Assembly (NCBI GenBank): GCA_030077755.1
Contig: JAQJZZ010000010.1
Location: forward strand, 1,054,001 to 1,118,000
Origin: Filosporella fistucella
Lineage: Eukaryota; Ascomycota; Leotiomycetes; Helotiales
Direction of reading: 5' to 3'
DNA: 64,000 bases
Part shown: positions 1 to 12,242 of the stretch, piece after piece
Layout of the letters: every line of letters begins with the position of its first letter
Position numbering within the stretch: the stretch's first letter is position 1
Position numbers and translations under genes: made by a program
The notes under the pieces: model-generated
The model's input: only the letters and a program-made list of their open reading frames with translations
Database searches by the model: none
What the model was told of the DNA's origin: nothing

Positions 1-1411
1 ATAACTGGAAGAGCCTGCTTGACGATAGGAGCGATGACCTTCTCTTCCGGTCCCTCCATGATAGCACCGAATGCTGAGACAGCAGCATCTCTGTGATGCC
101 AGTCCTCGTGTCGTAGGTTACCCTCGACGAATTGCAAGACAGGCGCAATAACAGTACCACCGACAGCCTGAGCGTAAAGTTGAAGACACTGGTATGCTGC
201 TCGGGAAATGTTGTACTCGTCGTCACCTGCATCTTCGTCTTGCTTGGTTAACAGATGCAAGAGGACAGGGACAACCTCATTTGTGGCGACAGCGCAGAAA
301 TGGAAACTCTCGCGCAGTTGGTCTTCACCCTCCACCTATTCGAGTCAGTCCGGTTCTAGTCTCTGAATTTTGAGACTTACCTGGGCGTTATCGTCCTCAA
401 TGGCAATTTCCTCCTCACAGACTGTACTCCAGAATTCCACTGCTAATTTCGCGACGTCTTCCTCTTCACTCTTCATTCCCATAATAGTAAGTCCGAAAAG
501 AGCCTTCTCCATATAAAATCGCATTAAATCATAATACAATGCCATGATTCTGTTCAAGCAGCCAAAAGCTCCTTGTTGTATCTTGGTGTCAGGAGCTTGT
601 GTCGCCTCACAGATAACCTGCATAATGTAGTTTCGCTCGCCCTCATTCTTGAAATTGCTGTCGACGAACTCCAACGAATCACCTAAAGCATATATGGCTG
701 CAAGTCGGACCTCTGCATTTGGCTCCTCCTTCCGAGCTCCTTGCACGACAGCCGTCAGGATAGCGTTCGAATGTTGTACGAGAGAGGCTCTCAATTCAGT
801 ATCTTGGCTCTCGCAAATAAAACCGATGGTGGTCAGCGAAGCTTGCTTCAAATGATCGCCACCCTCTCCCACATTTCGAACCAAGCTTGGCATCAACTCT
901 GGCCATTGCTCACGAGGCAGCTCAATAGCGGCTATCGACGCAACAACTTGTGCAGCAGCCTGTCCTGCCTGAGCATTCTTAGATGAGAGAGCCTGCAAGG
1001 TAAGGTGTTTGACGCGCTTCTTCGTGTCTTGGTCTAATTGCAGCCATTTCTCCTGGAGCTCATGTAAACGAGCATATTCGCGAGCTGTGAAGGCGTTTTT
1101 CAGCGCAATACCGGCAGCTTGACGCACAGGGCCTTGTGCATCTTCATTTGCGAGCTCTTGTACAAGGGTAAGGAGGTAAGCAGACTAGAAATGGGTATGT
1201 TAGCTGTGTATCTCAAGCGCGTCATCAGAAATGCGGTCAGGGAGAGGAACTCACAAAGTTGGTTTCAGAGGCTTGTGTAAGTTGCTGTTCTGCGGCACCT
1301 CGAATAGCAGCATCTGCAGATTGTCAGCAACACGCCATACGCCATATCATACTGTTCAAAGGCGAACATACCTGGAGAGAAGGTATTCAGGAGCACAGAA
1401 TTGACGTCCAT
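1..1411 (-). CDS. KAP95: Importin subunit beta-1 (karyopherin beta), 5' part, truncated by window edge
   Basis: Nuclear import receptor that works with importin alpha and Ran-GTP to carry NLS cargo through the nuclear pore. Exons read on the minus strand are 1411-1372, 1313-1255, 1184-381 and 335-1, and the last runs off the window. The 40- and 59-nt exons sum to 33 codons and join in frame, giving an N-terminus beginning MDVNSVLLNTFSPDAAIRG, as expected for Kap95. The visible protein is a run of HEAT repeats with family motifs such as GPVRQAAGIALKN (importin-N region), LPREQWPELM and YALGDSLEFVDSNF. Only about 400 of the usual 860-880 residues are present, so the C-terminal Ran- and cargo-binding repeats lie outside the window. 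Conserved housekeeping family; the identification is firm. Confidence 0.95.
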
Positions 1412-2068
1412 GGTGACCGTTCACAGCCTAGGTACTCCAAATTCAATATTGATTCGTAGAGAAACCTTTGAATAAACCAGTTGAGTTGTCGCTTTGTGGT
1501 GGAAGGGTGTCTCTTCAATGTGAGACGGGTGGTCAAGAATGAAGTGGTGTTTTGGTAGATTTTTGAAGTCCTTCGGATTGATCTCCAAGCGACTCGCGTT
1601 GACAAGGCTGCAGTAGGCTTCTGGAAGGTACTGCGAGGAGTGAAACACTTCAAGGAAAAGAAGATCTTGTTGCCTCTGAAAGTATGGAAAGAGTGTAGAG
1701 AATCACGAAAAGTTATTCAAGGACTTTGGTATTTTAAGGATCGTCTTCACGTTCATTTTCCCAACTGGAAGTCGGTGGTTGCAATTCACGCTAATCCTAA
1801 AATGCAATTAGCGTTATTGTCACGCATTACCGAATAAATCCCCTGAAAATTTTCAATAGATTGTCAATGTCTTAAGATGAGGTGAGAAAATCTTCTCGAG
1901 TTCTAAAATTTGTAATAGTTCGATTTTCATTTTTGGTATGCAGCAAGTTATCTCCAATGCAATTTTTCATGCGGTATGCCACCCAAGATGCAAAAGAAAG
2001 CCTGAAACTACCCCTCCTAAAGAGGGCCGTCCCGTACCCCGCAGCATGTATCACAGCCCTGAATCTGA
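1412..2068. other. Intergenic: KAP95 promoter and LEU4 3' flank
   Basis: About 650 bases between the KAP95 start and the LEU4 stop. Short open frames on both strands (for example 1387-1653 minus and 1640-1837 plus) have no recognisable motif and no splice context. I see no RNA gene or repeat. Confidence 0.5.
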
Positions 2069-4189
2069 TCACATCCCATTTGCCTTTGCCTCCAACACGC
2101 TTATCGCATCTGGACCACTTTTGGGAACACCATTTGGCTTCGGAATTGAGAGTCCATTTTCTCTTCCTCGAGGAGACCGGGGGCTTCCGTTGAGATCAAG
2201 ATCTTGACTCATTTTTGACTCATGCTTGCTTCGGAGCAAGAGCGGCGTGTTTGGTCGGCTGGCAACAAACTACATTTATTAGTAATGTCTTGCATTTTTG
2301 AGGAGATAACTCACGTTTGAAGCAGCACTCAATAAAGCGATCAAAGAACTTTGTACGACGTCCTCGTGAACACCGACACCCCAGACTTTTTGATTCGAGC
2401 CAGCAGATGTGCACTCGATATAACTGGCTGCTTTGACGCTCTTTCCCCCTCCAATAGCATGCTCCTTATAATCTGCAACATCGAGGTCGATACCAATTGA
2501 AGAAAGAGCATTAGCCAAACTTGAAATGGGTCCATTGCCTATTCCCTTTAGCTCGTGTTCTTGACCGTCGATAGAAATTACACCTTCAAATCGTCGTTTG
2601 AGGTTCTTCGTGTCTTGGGTCTTGCCTGGTGCAGGCGGAGCAGGAGATGTTGAACGATCTGTGCTGATGCTGTAATCTACCAATGTGAACCTTGGATTAT
2701 CTTTAAGGAAATATGTTGTCTCAAAGAGGTCTTGAATCTCATTTGATAGAAGCTCTCTGCCAACTTGGTCAGCTCGCCGTTGGACAAGCTTGCTGAATGC
2801 GACTTGTAGACCACGTGGAAGATCGAGTTCAAGACTTCGAAGAATGATCCACGCTGCTCCTCCTTTACCACTCTGAGAGTTGACACGAATGATAGCCTCG
2901 TACGTTCGGCCAATATCCTGGGGATCAAGAGGAAGATACGGTAATTGCCAAGGGGTATCATCTGTAGCACCCTCCTTTTTCCTAAGCTGAAAGCCTTTCT
3001 TGATAGCGTCTTGATGTGATCCAGAGAAAGCGCACACGACAAGTGACCCACCATACGGTGCCCTAGGATGTACTGGGATTTTGTTACTAACTTCCACCAC
3101 GTCAATGACCCGGTTGAGATCTGAAAAATCGATATTTGGGTGAATTCCTTGCGTGTAGAGATTCAAGGCCAAGGTCACAAGGTCCACGTTCCCCGTCCTC
3201 TCTCCGTTTCCAAAGAGACAACCCTCAACTCGATCCGCCCCTGCCATCTGCGCCAATTCTGCCGCCGCAACTGCACAACCGCGATCATTGTGTGGATGAA
3301 GACTCACGCAAATCTTCTCCCGCTCCGTAATGTTCCGGCAGAAGTATTCGATCTGATCTGCGTATACATTCGGTGTTGACATCTCCACCGTCGCAGGCAA
3401 ATTGAAAATTATTGGGTTATCGACCGAAGGCTCCCAAGCGGCTTTTACGGCCTCACAAACTCGTATCACAAATTCTGGGCTACTATCCGAAAAAGTCTCT
3501 GGTGAAAATTCAAAAGCCCACTCTGTTCCCGCTTGTTCGGGATCATCTTTTGTGATCGAGCGTGCGTATTTTGTACACTTGACTGCTAGCTCCAAGCTCT
3601 GTTCTTCTGTCATACCAAAAACAATGCGTTGAAAACATTCGCTGGTCGCAAGGTATATGTGCAAGAGAGCCTTCTTGGCACCTTTCAAGGATTCCACTGT
3701 CCGTTTTATAAGCTCTTCTCTACATGGAGAGAGAACCTGGAGCCAGACATCATCGGGAGTTGCACCGGGGGTTTCCACAAGGCGGCGTGTGAAGTCGAAA
3801 TCGGTTTGAGAGGCAGAGGGGAAGGACACTTCGATTTCTTTGTACCCAAGCTCGACGAGCATCTTGAAGTATTTCCATTTTTGCTCGCCATCCTGCGTCC
3901 ATCAGCATATGTACTGTGTTAGGAGAACTCGACCCCTAGAAGCAGGCGCTTTGTATGAAGACATACCATAGGGTCCACCAAGCTTTGATTTCCGTCTCTC
4001 AAATCGGTGGAAAGCCATCGCGGGGGCTTGTCGATGGTCTTATTAGGCCATTGTCTGTCTTTCAATGCAAGAGGTGGAAACCTCTTGTATTTCTTCGAGG
4101 GGTCTTTTAACCTGGAACAAATCAGTCCCCCATCATCCGCGAAGTCATGGCTTCATGAATTGGGAGTGGAGTGGTACTTACATTGGCAT
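2069..4189 (-). CDS. LEU4: Alpha-isopropylmalate synthase (2-isopropylmalate synthase)
   Basis: First committed step of leucine biosynthesis: acetyl-CoA plus 2-ketoisovalerate gives 2-isopropylmalate. Exons are 4189-4182 (8 nt), 4111-3967, 3892-2315 and 2269-2069, totalling 643 codons plus stop. The catalytic TIM barrel shows [21 protein letters not shown] and FGNGERTGN, the HMG-CoA-lyase-like signatures including the divalent-metal HxH. After about residue 450 comes the leucine-sensing regulatory domain ([19 protein letters not shown]). The last exon encodes a low-complexity tail ending [11 protein letters not shown], which resembles my recollection of other filamentous-fungal enzymes and supports the terminal splice. 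The protein starts [11 protein letters not shown], which aligns with the internal methionine used for the cytosolic form of yeast Leu4, and I found no in-frame upstream ATG or presequence. A more distal first exon remains possible. A TGAGTCA site lies 180 bp upstream. Confidence 0.95.
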
Positions 4190-4368
4190 GATGATAGCGG
4201 GGTCGCTTCTCGAAAAACAATAAATTCTCCACGTTCCGTTTTTGCTTTTGCCACAGGCCTTTTGAAAAGTCGGTACTAGAAAGATGATTCGGTAAGAGAG
4301 ATTGTGTGTATAGGTCTAAATTGGAAGATGGTGCAGAATTCAGAGCCTTTGTTTGCAAGCAATTGTAC

Positions 4369-4375
4369 TGAGTCA
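4369..4375. promoter_or_regulatory. Putative Gcn4/CPC1 site upstream of LEU4
   Basis: TGAGTCA, a perfect match to the TGA(C/G)TCA consensus for general amino-acid control bZIP factors (Gcn4, CPC1, CpcA). It sits about 180 bp upstream of the LEU4 start codon. Known biology: LEU4-type genes are activated by this regulator. Binding here is inferred from sequence only. Confidence 0.5.
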
Positions 4376-4967
4376 CTGCTGCTCAAAATTTATCCCCAAA
4401 TGCGGGGCGGATGAAGGAGAAGGGCGTGGCGTAATTGCAGCTTTAGCGGCTGGAGCGGTTAGTGGAGGGTTTAGGTATCATCCCATTTATGAACAACTTT
4501 ATAATATTCACAGTCAATAGTAAAAATCAAAAACATGCGTAAAATTTATTCCAATAGCCTCGTCGTTACTTGATACAGTAATCACATCTGGCGTAGCACG
4601 ACATACTTTACACACTCTGTTTCTCCGCAGGCAACCCCTTGAGCTCGAGTAGGCCGACTTGTCCACCCATTCAATGGCTTGATCAACATATACGCTTCCA
4701 TTGCATTGGGCTCAACTCCTGTTAAAACAATGATAGTCCATGAATGATTAATGTTGAAATTTACTTCTAATCGATGACCGATACACACAATCTTCAAGTC
4801 TCGAACTCGGCTTCTCGTTTTTGCTATGCTATTTCCGCGCTAGAATATTTTCACGTTTTGACAGCTTTTTTCTAACTATCCATCAAATATCCCAGTCCTA
4901 GCGAGGTTCAAAACGTGACAGCCATGGGCTTAATCTCTCCTACTACAAACTGTTACTCAATTTTTTT
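4376..4967. other. Intergenic: rest of LEU4 upstream region and 3' flank of the deacetylase gene
   Basis: No supported gene. It is moderately AT-rich with several T-runs just past the deacetylase stop at about 4960. I saw no Leu3-type CCGG-N4-CCGG element on a visual scan. Confidence 0.4.
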
Positions 4968-6193
4968 TCATTCACAATTTACCACTTTCTCTCCAAGTAT
5001 CCATGTCTCCTTCACAACTCCGTCCTCTCCGATGACCACAAAATCTCCCCTTTTTCCTATTTCCAAAGATCCTCGATCTTTCAGCCCCATAGCCTTCGCC
5101 ACGTTCTCTGTAACACATCGGACAGCTTGCTCTAGTGGAATTTCCGCCCAAGCCATCAAGTTTCTTACACATTCGTCCAAGCCGATACAAGTCCCAATCA
5201 GGGTATCGGTGTTCTCAATTGTTACTTTGTTTCCTTCTTTTAGCTGATTGAACGGAATTTGAGCATGGCCGGGGTGGATCCCATCAGGTAGCCCAGATAA
5301 CTCTATGCTGTCTGTTATAAGGATGCAGTGAGATGGCGAGGCTCTGTACGCAATGCCAACAATGCGAGGATGAAGATGAATAGCATCAGCAATAATGGAG
5401 TAATATGGCGGAGAATGATCAGATATCAAGCCTGAAGACTCATGAGCAATGTCCTAGATGAGACGTCAGTCATCTCACCTGGCAGTCCTGGTTCGCGATG
5501 ATGAAGCGGATTCATTGCATTGAATGTGTGTGTGATCAAATTTGCCCCAGCTCTGAGCCCTGCAATGCCCTCCTCGTGTGAAGCAGCACTATGACCCATC
5601 GATACATGGACGCCATATTTACTTGTTAATGTCTTAATGTGATCTAACGCTCCAGGTAGTTCCGGAGCTATTGTCAACACTTTTATGGAATTTACTAGAT
5701 TCTCCTCTCCGTAAATTTCTTCCAGTGGTGTTTGGCTAGGAATGTGCATATTTGCCGCATCATGAGCACCCTTTTTGGAGGGTGCGAGAAATGGTCCTTC
5801 GACATGTGCTCCAAGGACCGATGCAGAACCTGGGCTTTCTTCCGGCTTGAGAAACGGCAGGACCTGGTGGAAAACGTCTCTTGAGACTGTTGGTACTGTA
5901 GGGAAGAAACCTGTGACTCCAGTTGATGGCAGATATCGGGCCAGTTTTTGTACCCCGGCTTGGTAAGCAGCTGGCTCACCATAGTGAGCAAAGTGAAATC
6001 CAAGTGCCCCATTTATCTGAAGCTCGATAAATCCAGGCGAGATGATTGCGTTTTTGAGGTCAACTTGGTTGGTGTTTGCCGGCAAAGGCGAGTTGGATAT
6101 TATCATACCATTCGAATCCACAGTGAGGGGTGAAGAAACGAGGTTTCCCTTGACGCATTGACGGCAATTGATGAACTGAATTGCTGAAGGCAT
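4968..6193 (-). CDS. DAC1: N-acetylglucosamine-6-phosphate deacetylase
   Basis: Deacetylates GlcNAc-6-phosphate to glucosamine-6-phosphate in amino-sugar catabolism and cell-wall chitin recycling; expected to be cytosolic. Two exons, 6193-5479 and 5431-4968, encode 392 aa. The join at CCAG/GCTTGATATC gives REPGLPGLISDH, matching the family. A nearer AG in the intron would cause a frameshift and was rejected. Amidohydrolase/NagA signatures: SPGFIELQINGA near residue 53, HVEGPFL (metal-binding Glu), GHSAASHEEGI, THTFNAMNPLHHREPG and ITDSIELSGLPDG with the catalytic Asp. Length fits the family (about 390-430 aa). No signal peptide. The other genes of the GlcNAc pathway (kinase, deaminase, transporter) are not adjacent, unlike in Candida. 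Confidence 0.93.
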
Positions 6194-7271
6194 CTTGACT
6201 TCCGATACAATTTTATGAAGAAGATTCTTAAATCATTTCAATATGTTCCTGATCAAATTTATAAATGATAGACACGACTCACTGGAGGCTCAGAGATATT
6301 TAAGATGCAAGCTGTATACAGCGAGAGTGGGGTATTCCGAAGGCTGTCTATTCTTTTAACCAGGCTCCAAGCCCGAATTTGGAATTCTTTTTGGCGAGGT
6401 ATTTTTGAAGCAACTCTATCCCATGTATATATTCCCTTTACATAAAGAACTAACAACAACGAAACGTTACTTGTGGTCAGTAAGCAGTGGTGTATTGGTG
6501 CGGCAGAATGATCCTCAACTCCGATGCAACCCCATTCGAGCTCATTCATGACGAATCAAGCGGCGCATACCTTTCCGTTGGACTTTTGGGGCGTTCCCAC
6601 ATTCGATGTCAATTCTAAGGAGCACAGTTTCATCTATTGCCTATTTGAAGGGGCAAGCTGGAATTTCAACGTACAGTCATGCGGCCTTTGTAGCATCTTT
6701 TCATATTCGAGAATCAGGTGAGTGTCCAGGCTTGAGTACCAAATCTTGGACCTTTTTGTCTGGTACCGCTCTTTCACCAACTTAAGGTGAACTCGGTGCT
6801 AAGCTTTGATCTCGGTTCCCTGAAGCAGATCACAGGGGGTGGACAATAGGGAAAGCTTTACTTCTATTCCTCACTTTTGCGTGCCTTTCAAGCTATTTCG
6901 TGAAATACAAGTTACTTCCAACTGCGCAGATTACAGTTTATGATATCGCAATTGTAAGTCGGTACGTATGAGGGGTTGCTTCAGATGTTAATTCAATTGT
7001 TACTGACGCGGCTGAATGCTCATGACATCACAGTCGTCAAGCTTGGCTCAGCAAAGCTTGGAATGCGAACTCTCCATTTTCCTGTTGATATTGTTCTTCT
7101 TATGCTTTAAACTTCTCGAAAAATCTTCCCTTTTGTTCTCCTGAGATACAAGTAATTGCTCTTTCAGTTTATTCGCAAAGCTAGACACAGTCGGTTGCCC
7201 TACAGTGCAATCAGCTCGAGGTTCATGAGCAACTAAATTATTCCCCGACCTTGCTCACCAACCAGATCAAA
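6194..7271. other. Intergenic: divergent promoter region
   Basis: About 1.08 kb between the divergently transcribed deacetylase and MUG190-like genes. Only short unsupported open frames (for example 6524-6721). No repeat or RNA gene recognised. Confidence 0.4.
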
Positions 7272-10200
7272 ATGGCTGCAAACATAAACAAGAAGGGGCC
7301 TGGGGGCCACTACAGTGGGACTAACCCTATTCCAAATATTCAGAAATTTGTTCAAAGTTTAGATCATGAGAAAGCAGAGCGAGATAGGAAGATCAATGAG
7401 CAAATGCAGACTCAAGGGAACAGCGAGGTCAAAGATCACAAAGCGGGTCAACCAGCGGGAGTTGCTGGAACGAGGAAGACTGTTACAGACCCAACGACCG
7501 GTAGGCAAGTCGAAATTGAGGATGTGAATGCCAAATTTATGAAATCTGTTGACAATCCCCAAGTAAGTAGCTGAATTGGTACCTCGTGAAGCAGAGCCGG
7601 CTAACCCCGAGCAGCTTTTTGTCCCGAATGCGAATGTAGGCAAAGAGACTACCGCGAAAACGGATTCATCGCAGACTGGGGAACAATACAGGAAAAATCA
7701 AGACATCACAGCGCCTCCTGATCCGGTTGAGCCTGGTAGTACCTCCGACGTGCCTATCCATGGAGAAAAAACCAACATTCTCTTCCACCCTACACCATCT
7801 ATTAGCTATGAGCCCATGTATGCTGCTCTGGAAACAAGAACCAATATACTCTGCCTTGGTCTTTTGATCACCATTATTGTGTTGGGTAAAATGTTCGGAG
7901 GAGCTTTATATGGTCTCATTCCGTTAGCCATGTGTGTATCCTCGGGAGTATTCCTCTGGATGAAGGAACTGGTTCGCCACGGCCGTGCAACGGAATGGCA
8001 GAGCGAAAAAGACCGTGGACAACATGTAAGTCTCCTCCACGATCAGACATTTTATCTACTAACAATCAACAGGCAACCGCCAATCTTATTCCAGAGTCTG
8101 GTATGCTAGCTACCTTTTCCTTTGTTCCCCCTTCCAGATTTTGCTGTATACCAGCTTCCGAGCAGGTTTCAGCCTGCTCGCCTGATAAACTGTCAGCAAA
8201 TTGCGGTGCTAATTCGCTGCAGTGGAATGGATGAACACTTTTCTCGGTGTTATGTGGGGACTTATTGACCCAGACATGTTTATAGGAGTAGCCGATACCC
8301 TAGAGGATGTCATGCAAGCTTCGGTCCCTGGAGTCGTGGAGAATGTCCGAGTCGCAGAGATCAACCAAGGCAACAATCCATTCAGAATTTTGAGCTTACG
8401 AGCACTTCCTGATGGACATGTTAAGGAGCTCAAGGACGACATTCACAGGCAAAATGAGAAGAACAAAGACCCTCAGGAATTGGCTGCGGATGAAGAGGGT
8501 GGAGACTATTACAATTTGGAATGTTCATTCGCATATCATGCTGCCCCGGCTGGCTCTGGGACATCTGAGAAGGCAAAGAATATGCACATGCAGTTGGTCT
8601 TCTATCTAGGCATCAAAGGATTATTTGGGGTGTAAGTCCAACCTAATGGTCTCCTTCGAATCACTGGTAAAGTGAAGTGAAGTGAATTAACTGACATAAC
8701 TATAGACCAATTCCGATTTTCGTCGAATTACAAGGGCTTGTAGGAACTGTTCGTTTGCGGTTGCAAATGAGTCCTGAACCGCCCTTTCTGAAGGCGCTGA
8801 CTTTCACACTGATGGGGCTTCCACAAGTCCAGGCTGGATGCATTCCAATGATTGAGACAGGTATCAATATTCTGAACCTTCCCCTAATTTCAAAATTTGT
8901 CAACTATGCTATTGGTAAGTGGATTCAATGCCCATTATAAATATGTATTGATGTTTGTAGCCGCTGCTGCGAACGAATACGTTGCTCCTAAGTCAATGAC
9001 TCTGGATATGGGCAAGCTGCTTCAGGGTGATGATATTCAGAAAGACGTTGAGGCTCTAGGAATTCTGTGGATCAGAATTCATAAAGCAACAGGGCTTAGC
9101 AAACAAGATCGACGAGGAAGCGAAGGTGGAGGAAGTGATCCTTATATCACTGTCAGTTTCTCCAAATATGGGAAACCGATGTATTGCACCCGGGTCATTC
9201 AGGACAATCTGAATCCTGTTTGGGAGGAGACCTGCGCTCTCCTAGTAACACCAGATCTCATAAAGGCCGATGAGCAACTTTCAATGGAACTTTGGGACTC
9301 AGATCGTTCTACATCCGATGATATGGTTGGAAAGGTTGAGTTATCCATGCAAAAAATGATTCAGCATCCGGGGAAAATGTATCCCCAGATCTCTAAACTT
9401 CGTGGTATGGATGAAGGTACTTCGATGCCAGGCGAGTTGCACTGGGAGGTGGGGTACTTTGGGAAACCCCAATTCAGACCTGCTCTAAGAACACATGGCA
9501 AGGATGTCAATCTTCCAGATCAGCTGAGAGATAGGAAAGAGTTGCAAGATGACAAGGGTGCATTGGACAATGCAACCGAAGAGGCAGTTGTTCATACACC
9601 TCCCGATCCGCTCTGGCCAAGCGGTATTTGCAGCGTCATCGTTCATCAGATTGTTAATCTGGAGCTTCAGAACATCAAAGGAAGTGAGGGAAATCGAAAA
9701 GGACGGGAATTTGAACCAGCTCAGCTAAGTGGAGAAAATATAGCAGAGGAAAGTAAAAAGCTGCCGAGCGGTTATTGTACGATTTTGTTCAACGACGAGT
9801 TGGTAAGTTCTCAACCACCTCGTTTCTGACACGGTTGATTGCGGTATGAATCCTGCACTGACTCCCGAGCAGGTCTACAGAACTCGAACGAAGGTAGTAA
9901 GCAGTAAGCCAATTTTTAACGCAGGTACCGAACGATTCATGCGGGATTGGCGCTCAGCAATAATCACCGTTACTGTTCGTGACCAACGCATGAGACAACA
10001 CGATCCAATCCTGGGTGTTGTACCTTTGAAGCTCTCAGATATTCTCCAAACCAGCTCTCAAGTCACAAGATGGTATCCCCTTGATGGCGGAATCGGGTTT
10101 GGTCGAGTCCGGATTTCACTTTTATGGAGAAGTGTTGAAACCCGTCTCCCTCCACAACAGCTTGGATGGGATGTTGGAACTTTCGAAATCACTTCGGCGA

Positions 10201-11318
10201 AGGTTCTGGCGACTGGATACAATTCGACTAGCAAACTGAAGATGAGAACTGGCGGAAGCTCAGGCAAACTATCGAGAGCTCACTGCCATAAAACGGAAGA
10301 AGGAGATGGCGTCTTCTGGGATCTCGAAAAGCATAATGTCAGACTTCCTGTCAAGTACCGCTACCGCTCTCCTGTAGTTTTCGAGTTCCATACTGCTGGC
10401 AAGCGCAGTGCAGATGCTCACGCTATTATATGGCTGCACCATCTCGAAGATAACATTGAGCAAGATATCAGCATCCCAATCTGGAAGACGGACAAGGGGA
10501 TGAGATTGTCACAAAACTACATCACAGAAGAAAATTTCCGGGACATCCCAGATATCAAGATTGAAGAAATCGGTCGGTTGCAGTTTAGAGGTCGCTTCAA
10601 AGCCGGAATGGATGAAGAACATTCCCACTTCATTAGTGATAACGACTCTCGCGAAACCTTCGAAACCTGGGAAGCATGTCATTCAGAAGGGGTACGTGAA
10701 CGAGAAGTCACGAAAGAAATGCCGCCAGCGGTCCAAAAGCTCCACGACCAATCCCTCACTCAAGGTAGGGATGTTCTTACCCAGGCCAGCGAGAAAGAGA
10801 GGCAGAAATGGCTGGCTAAGGATGGAGAGGATTGGAGCGGAGCCTTCGGAGAAGATCCAGCTGTGTATGCTGATCGGAAAGGAGCAAGAAAGCCGACGGC
10901 TGCCGACGATCCTAGCAGGCAATCGAATGGTGGACTCCAAAAAGTAGTAGATGAAAAAGGAGACATGGATGAGGACGAAGACGAGGATGAGTACGACGAA
11001 GATTCATCTTCAGATAGTGATCTAGGACTCCACGATGCCTCAAATCACGATCAATATGAAGACGAACAGGCAAATGGTGATCGAAGCAGTGAGCTAAATC
11101 ACGGATCCCCTAAATCCAAAAACCCAGTCAAACAGGCTCAAAATTACAACGAGAAAAAATCGGGATTGCATAGAAAACAAAGAGGACTGATGCAGTGGAA
11201 ACCAATGAGGAACCTTGCATTTGCGAAGGATCAGACTAAGTTCGCTGTCAGAAGGACACTGAAGAAGGGAAGTTTGCAGGGACGACAGCCGGATGTGGAG
11301 ACAGAGACGCAGACATAG
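7272..11318 (+). CDS. MUG190: Tricalbin-like SMP and C2 domain protein (S. pombe Mug190 type)
   Basis: Probable ER-anchored tether and lipid-transfer protein at membrane contact sites. Seven exons: 7272-7562, 7615-8025, 8073-8100 (28 nt), 8223-8631, 8706-8914, 8961-9802 and 9873-11318, encoding 1211 aa. Order of parts: polar N-terminus; a hydrophobic hairpin near residues 170-215 (TNILCLGLLITIIVLGKMFG, then IPLAMCVSSGVFLW); an SMP lipid-binding domain from about residue 235 (WMNTFLGVMWGLIDPDMF onward); a first C2 domain with SDPYITVSF and NPVWEE; a second, longer C2-like domain with a polar insertion; and an acidic tail (runs of Asp/Glu near 10970-11030) ending in a basic stretch. The architecture matches Mug190/tricalbin proteins rather than synaptotagmins. 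Start chosen at the first ATG of the frame. Confidence 0.88.
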
Positions 11319-12242
11319 ATGTTCTCATGAGAACCAATCGAGAGCAGGGAACTGAGTGTAATGTTGGTCTATAAGATACCCAATAATGTTCTCTCGTTCT
11401 TTCTGGGTCAAGGCGAGTTACTCAAGCCATGGGATTCTTACGAGCCCAGTCCTATAAGTCTACCAAAGCAGGCTGGCTTTCAGGCTCTGAAGGTCTAAGG
11501 TCCAATTTTTCAAAATTTATTGACGCTACGTATCGATAGACTGCAGAATTTTGACGCTCGAGATAGTAGCTTATTAACGTCACAATATACACACTTTTTA
11601 GGAAAATTCAACTTATCCTACTAGTCGGAGTCGACGAGTAGTACTGTTAAGAGGTGACAAAGTTTTAAAGGCACCTCAAAGCGAATTCTTCCTAAAATTT
11701 GGCTCTGGCCGCACAATTTTTTGATATCAAGGTCATTAGCATATGGTTTGCTAGTGATACCACGCCCGTAACATACCGATTGTGCTGAAGTTACACGCAA
11801 GTTGTGATAGGGATCGTCGTGTTTGATGCTATAATATCAAGTAAGAAGACCACACATGGGCACCTCTCTAAGTTTCAAAAGCTTTGGATTCAACCATTTT
11901 CAAGAATACACACAGTTTGTTTCCTACTCTACAGTGAAAGTCTATCTAGCCATAGCCAACGCTAGAACCATTCCCACTACACACCAAAGCACCGCAGCGC
12001 CTCATAAGTCGTGAACCAAACCAAGGACTTCATTTAATTCCACATGCAACCTGATGCCGATACCAAACCACCGATTCCCCAATGCCATGCATGATGAAAT
12101 AATAAAATCGATCTCAAAGTGATAGTAGTACTTTAGCAAATGTTGTCATCAATGAACAAGCCTAACTTTGTGGATCGTTATACCACTAGAAATCTGTTAG
12201 CTTGATGATCCTCAATGTCGGCGCCTTTTTCAAATCGCAACT
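11319..12242. other. Intergenic between convergent genes
   Basis: About 920 bases of 3' flanks, AT-rich near 11500-11900. No supported gene, RNA or repeat seen. A possible extra 3' exon of the F-box gene could start here (acceptor near 12190) but is unproven. Confidence 0.4.

Noticed and set aside
2205..2222. Two TGACTCA words 4 bases apart, resembling general-control sites
   Set aside because: They fall inside the LEU4 last coding exon (encoding HESKMSQ) and downstream of its start, so chance repetition in coding DNA is more likely than a regulatory role.
5432..5478. Nearer acceptor (CATCTAG) for the deacetylase intron
   Set aside because: It shifts the frame to an early stop, whereas the CTTCAG acceptor gives PGLPGLISDH and continues the family alignment.
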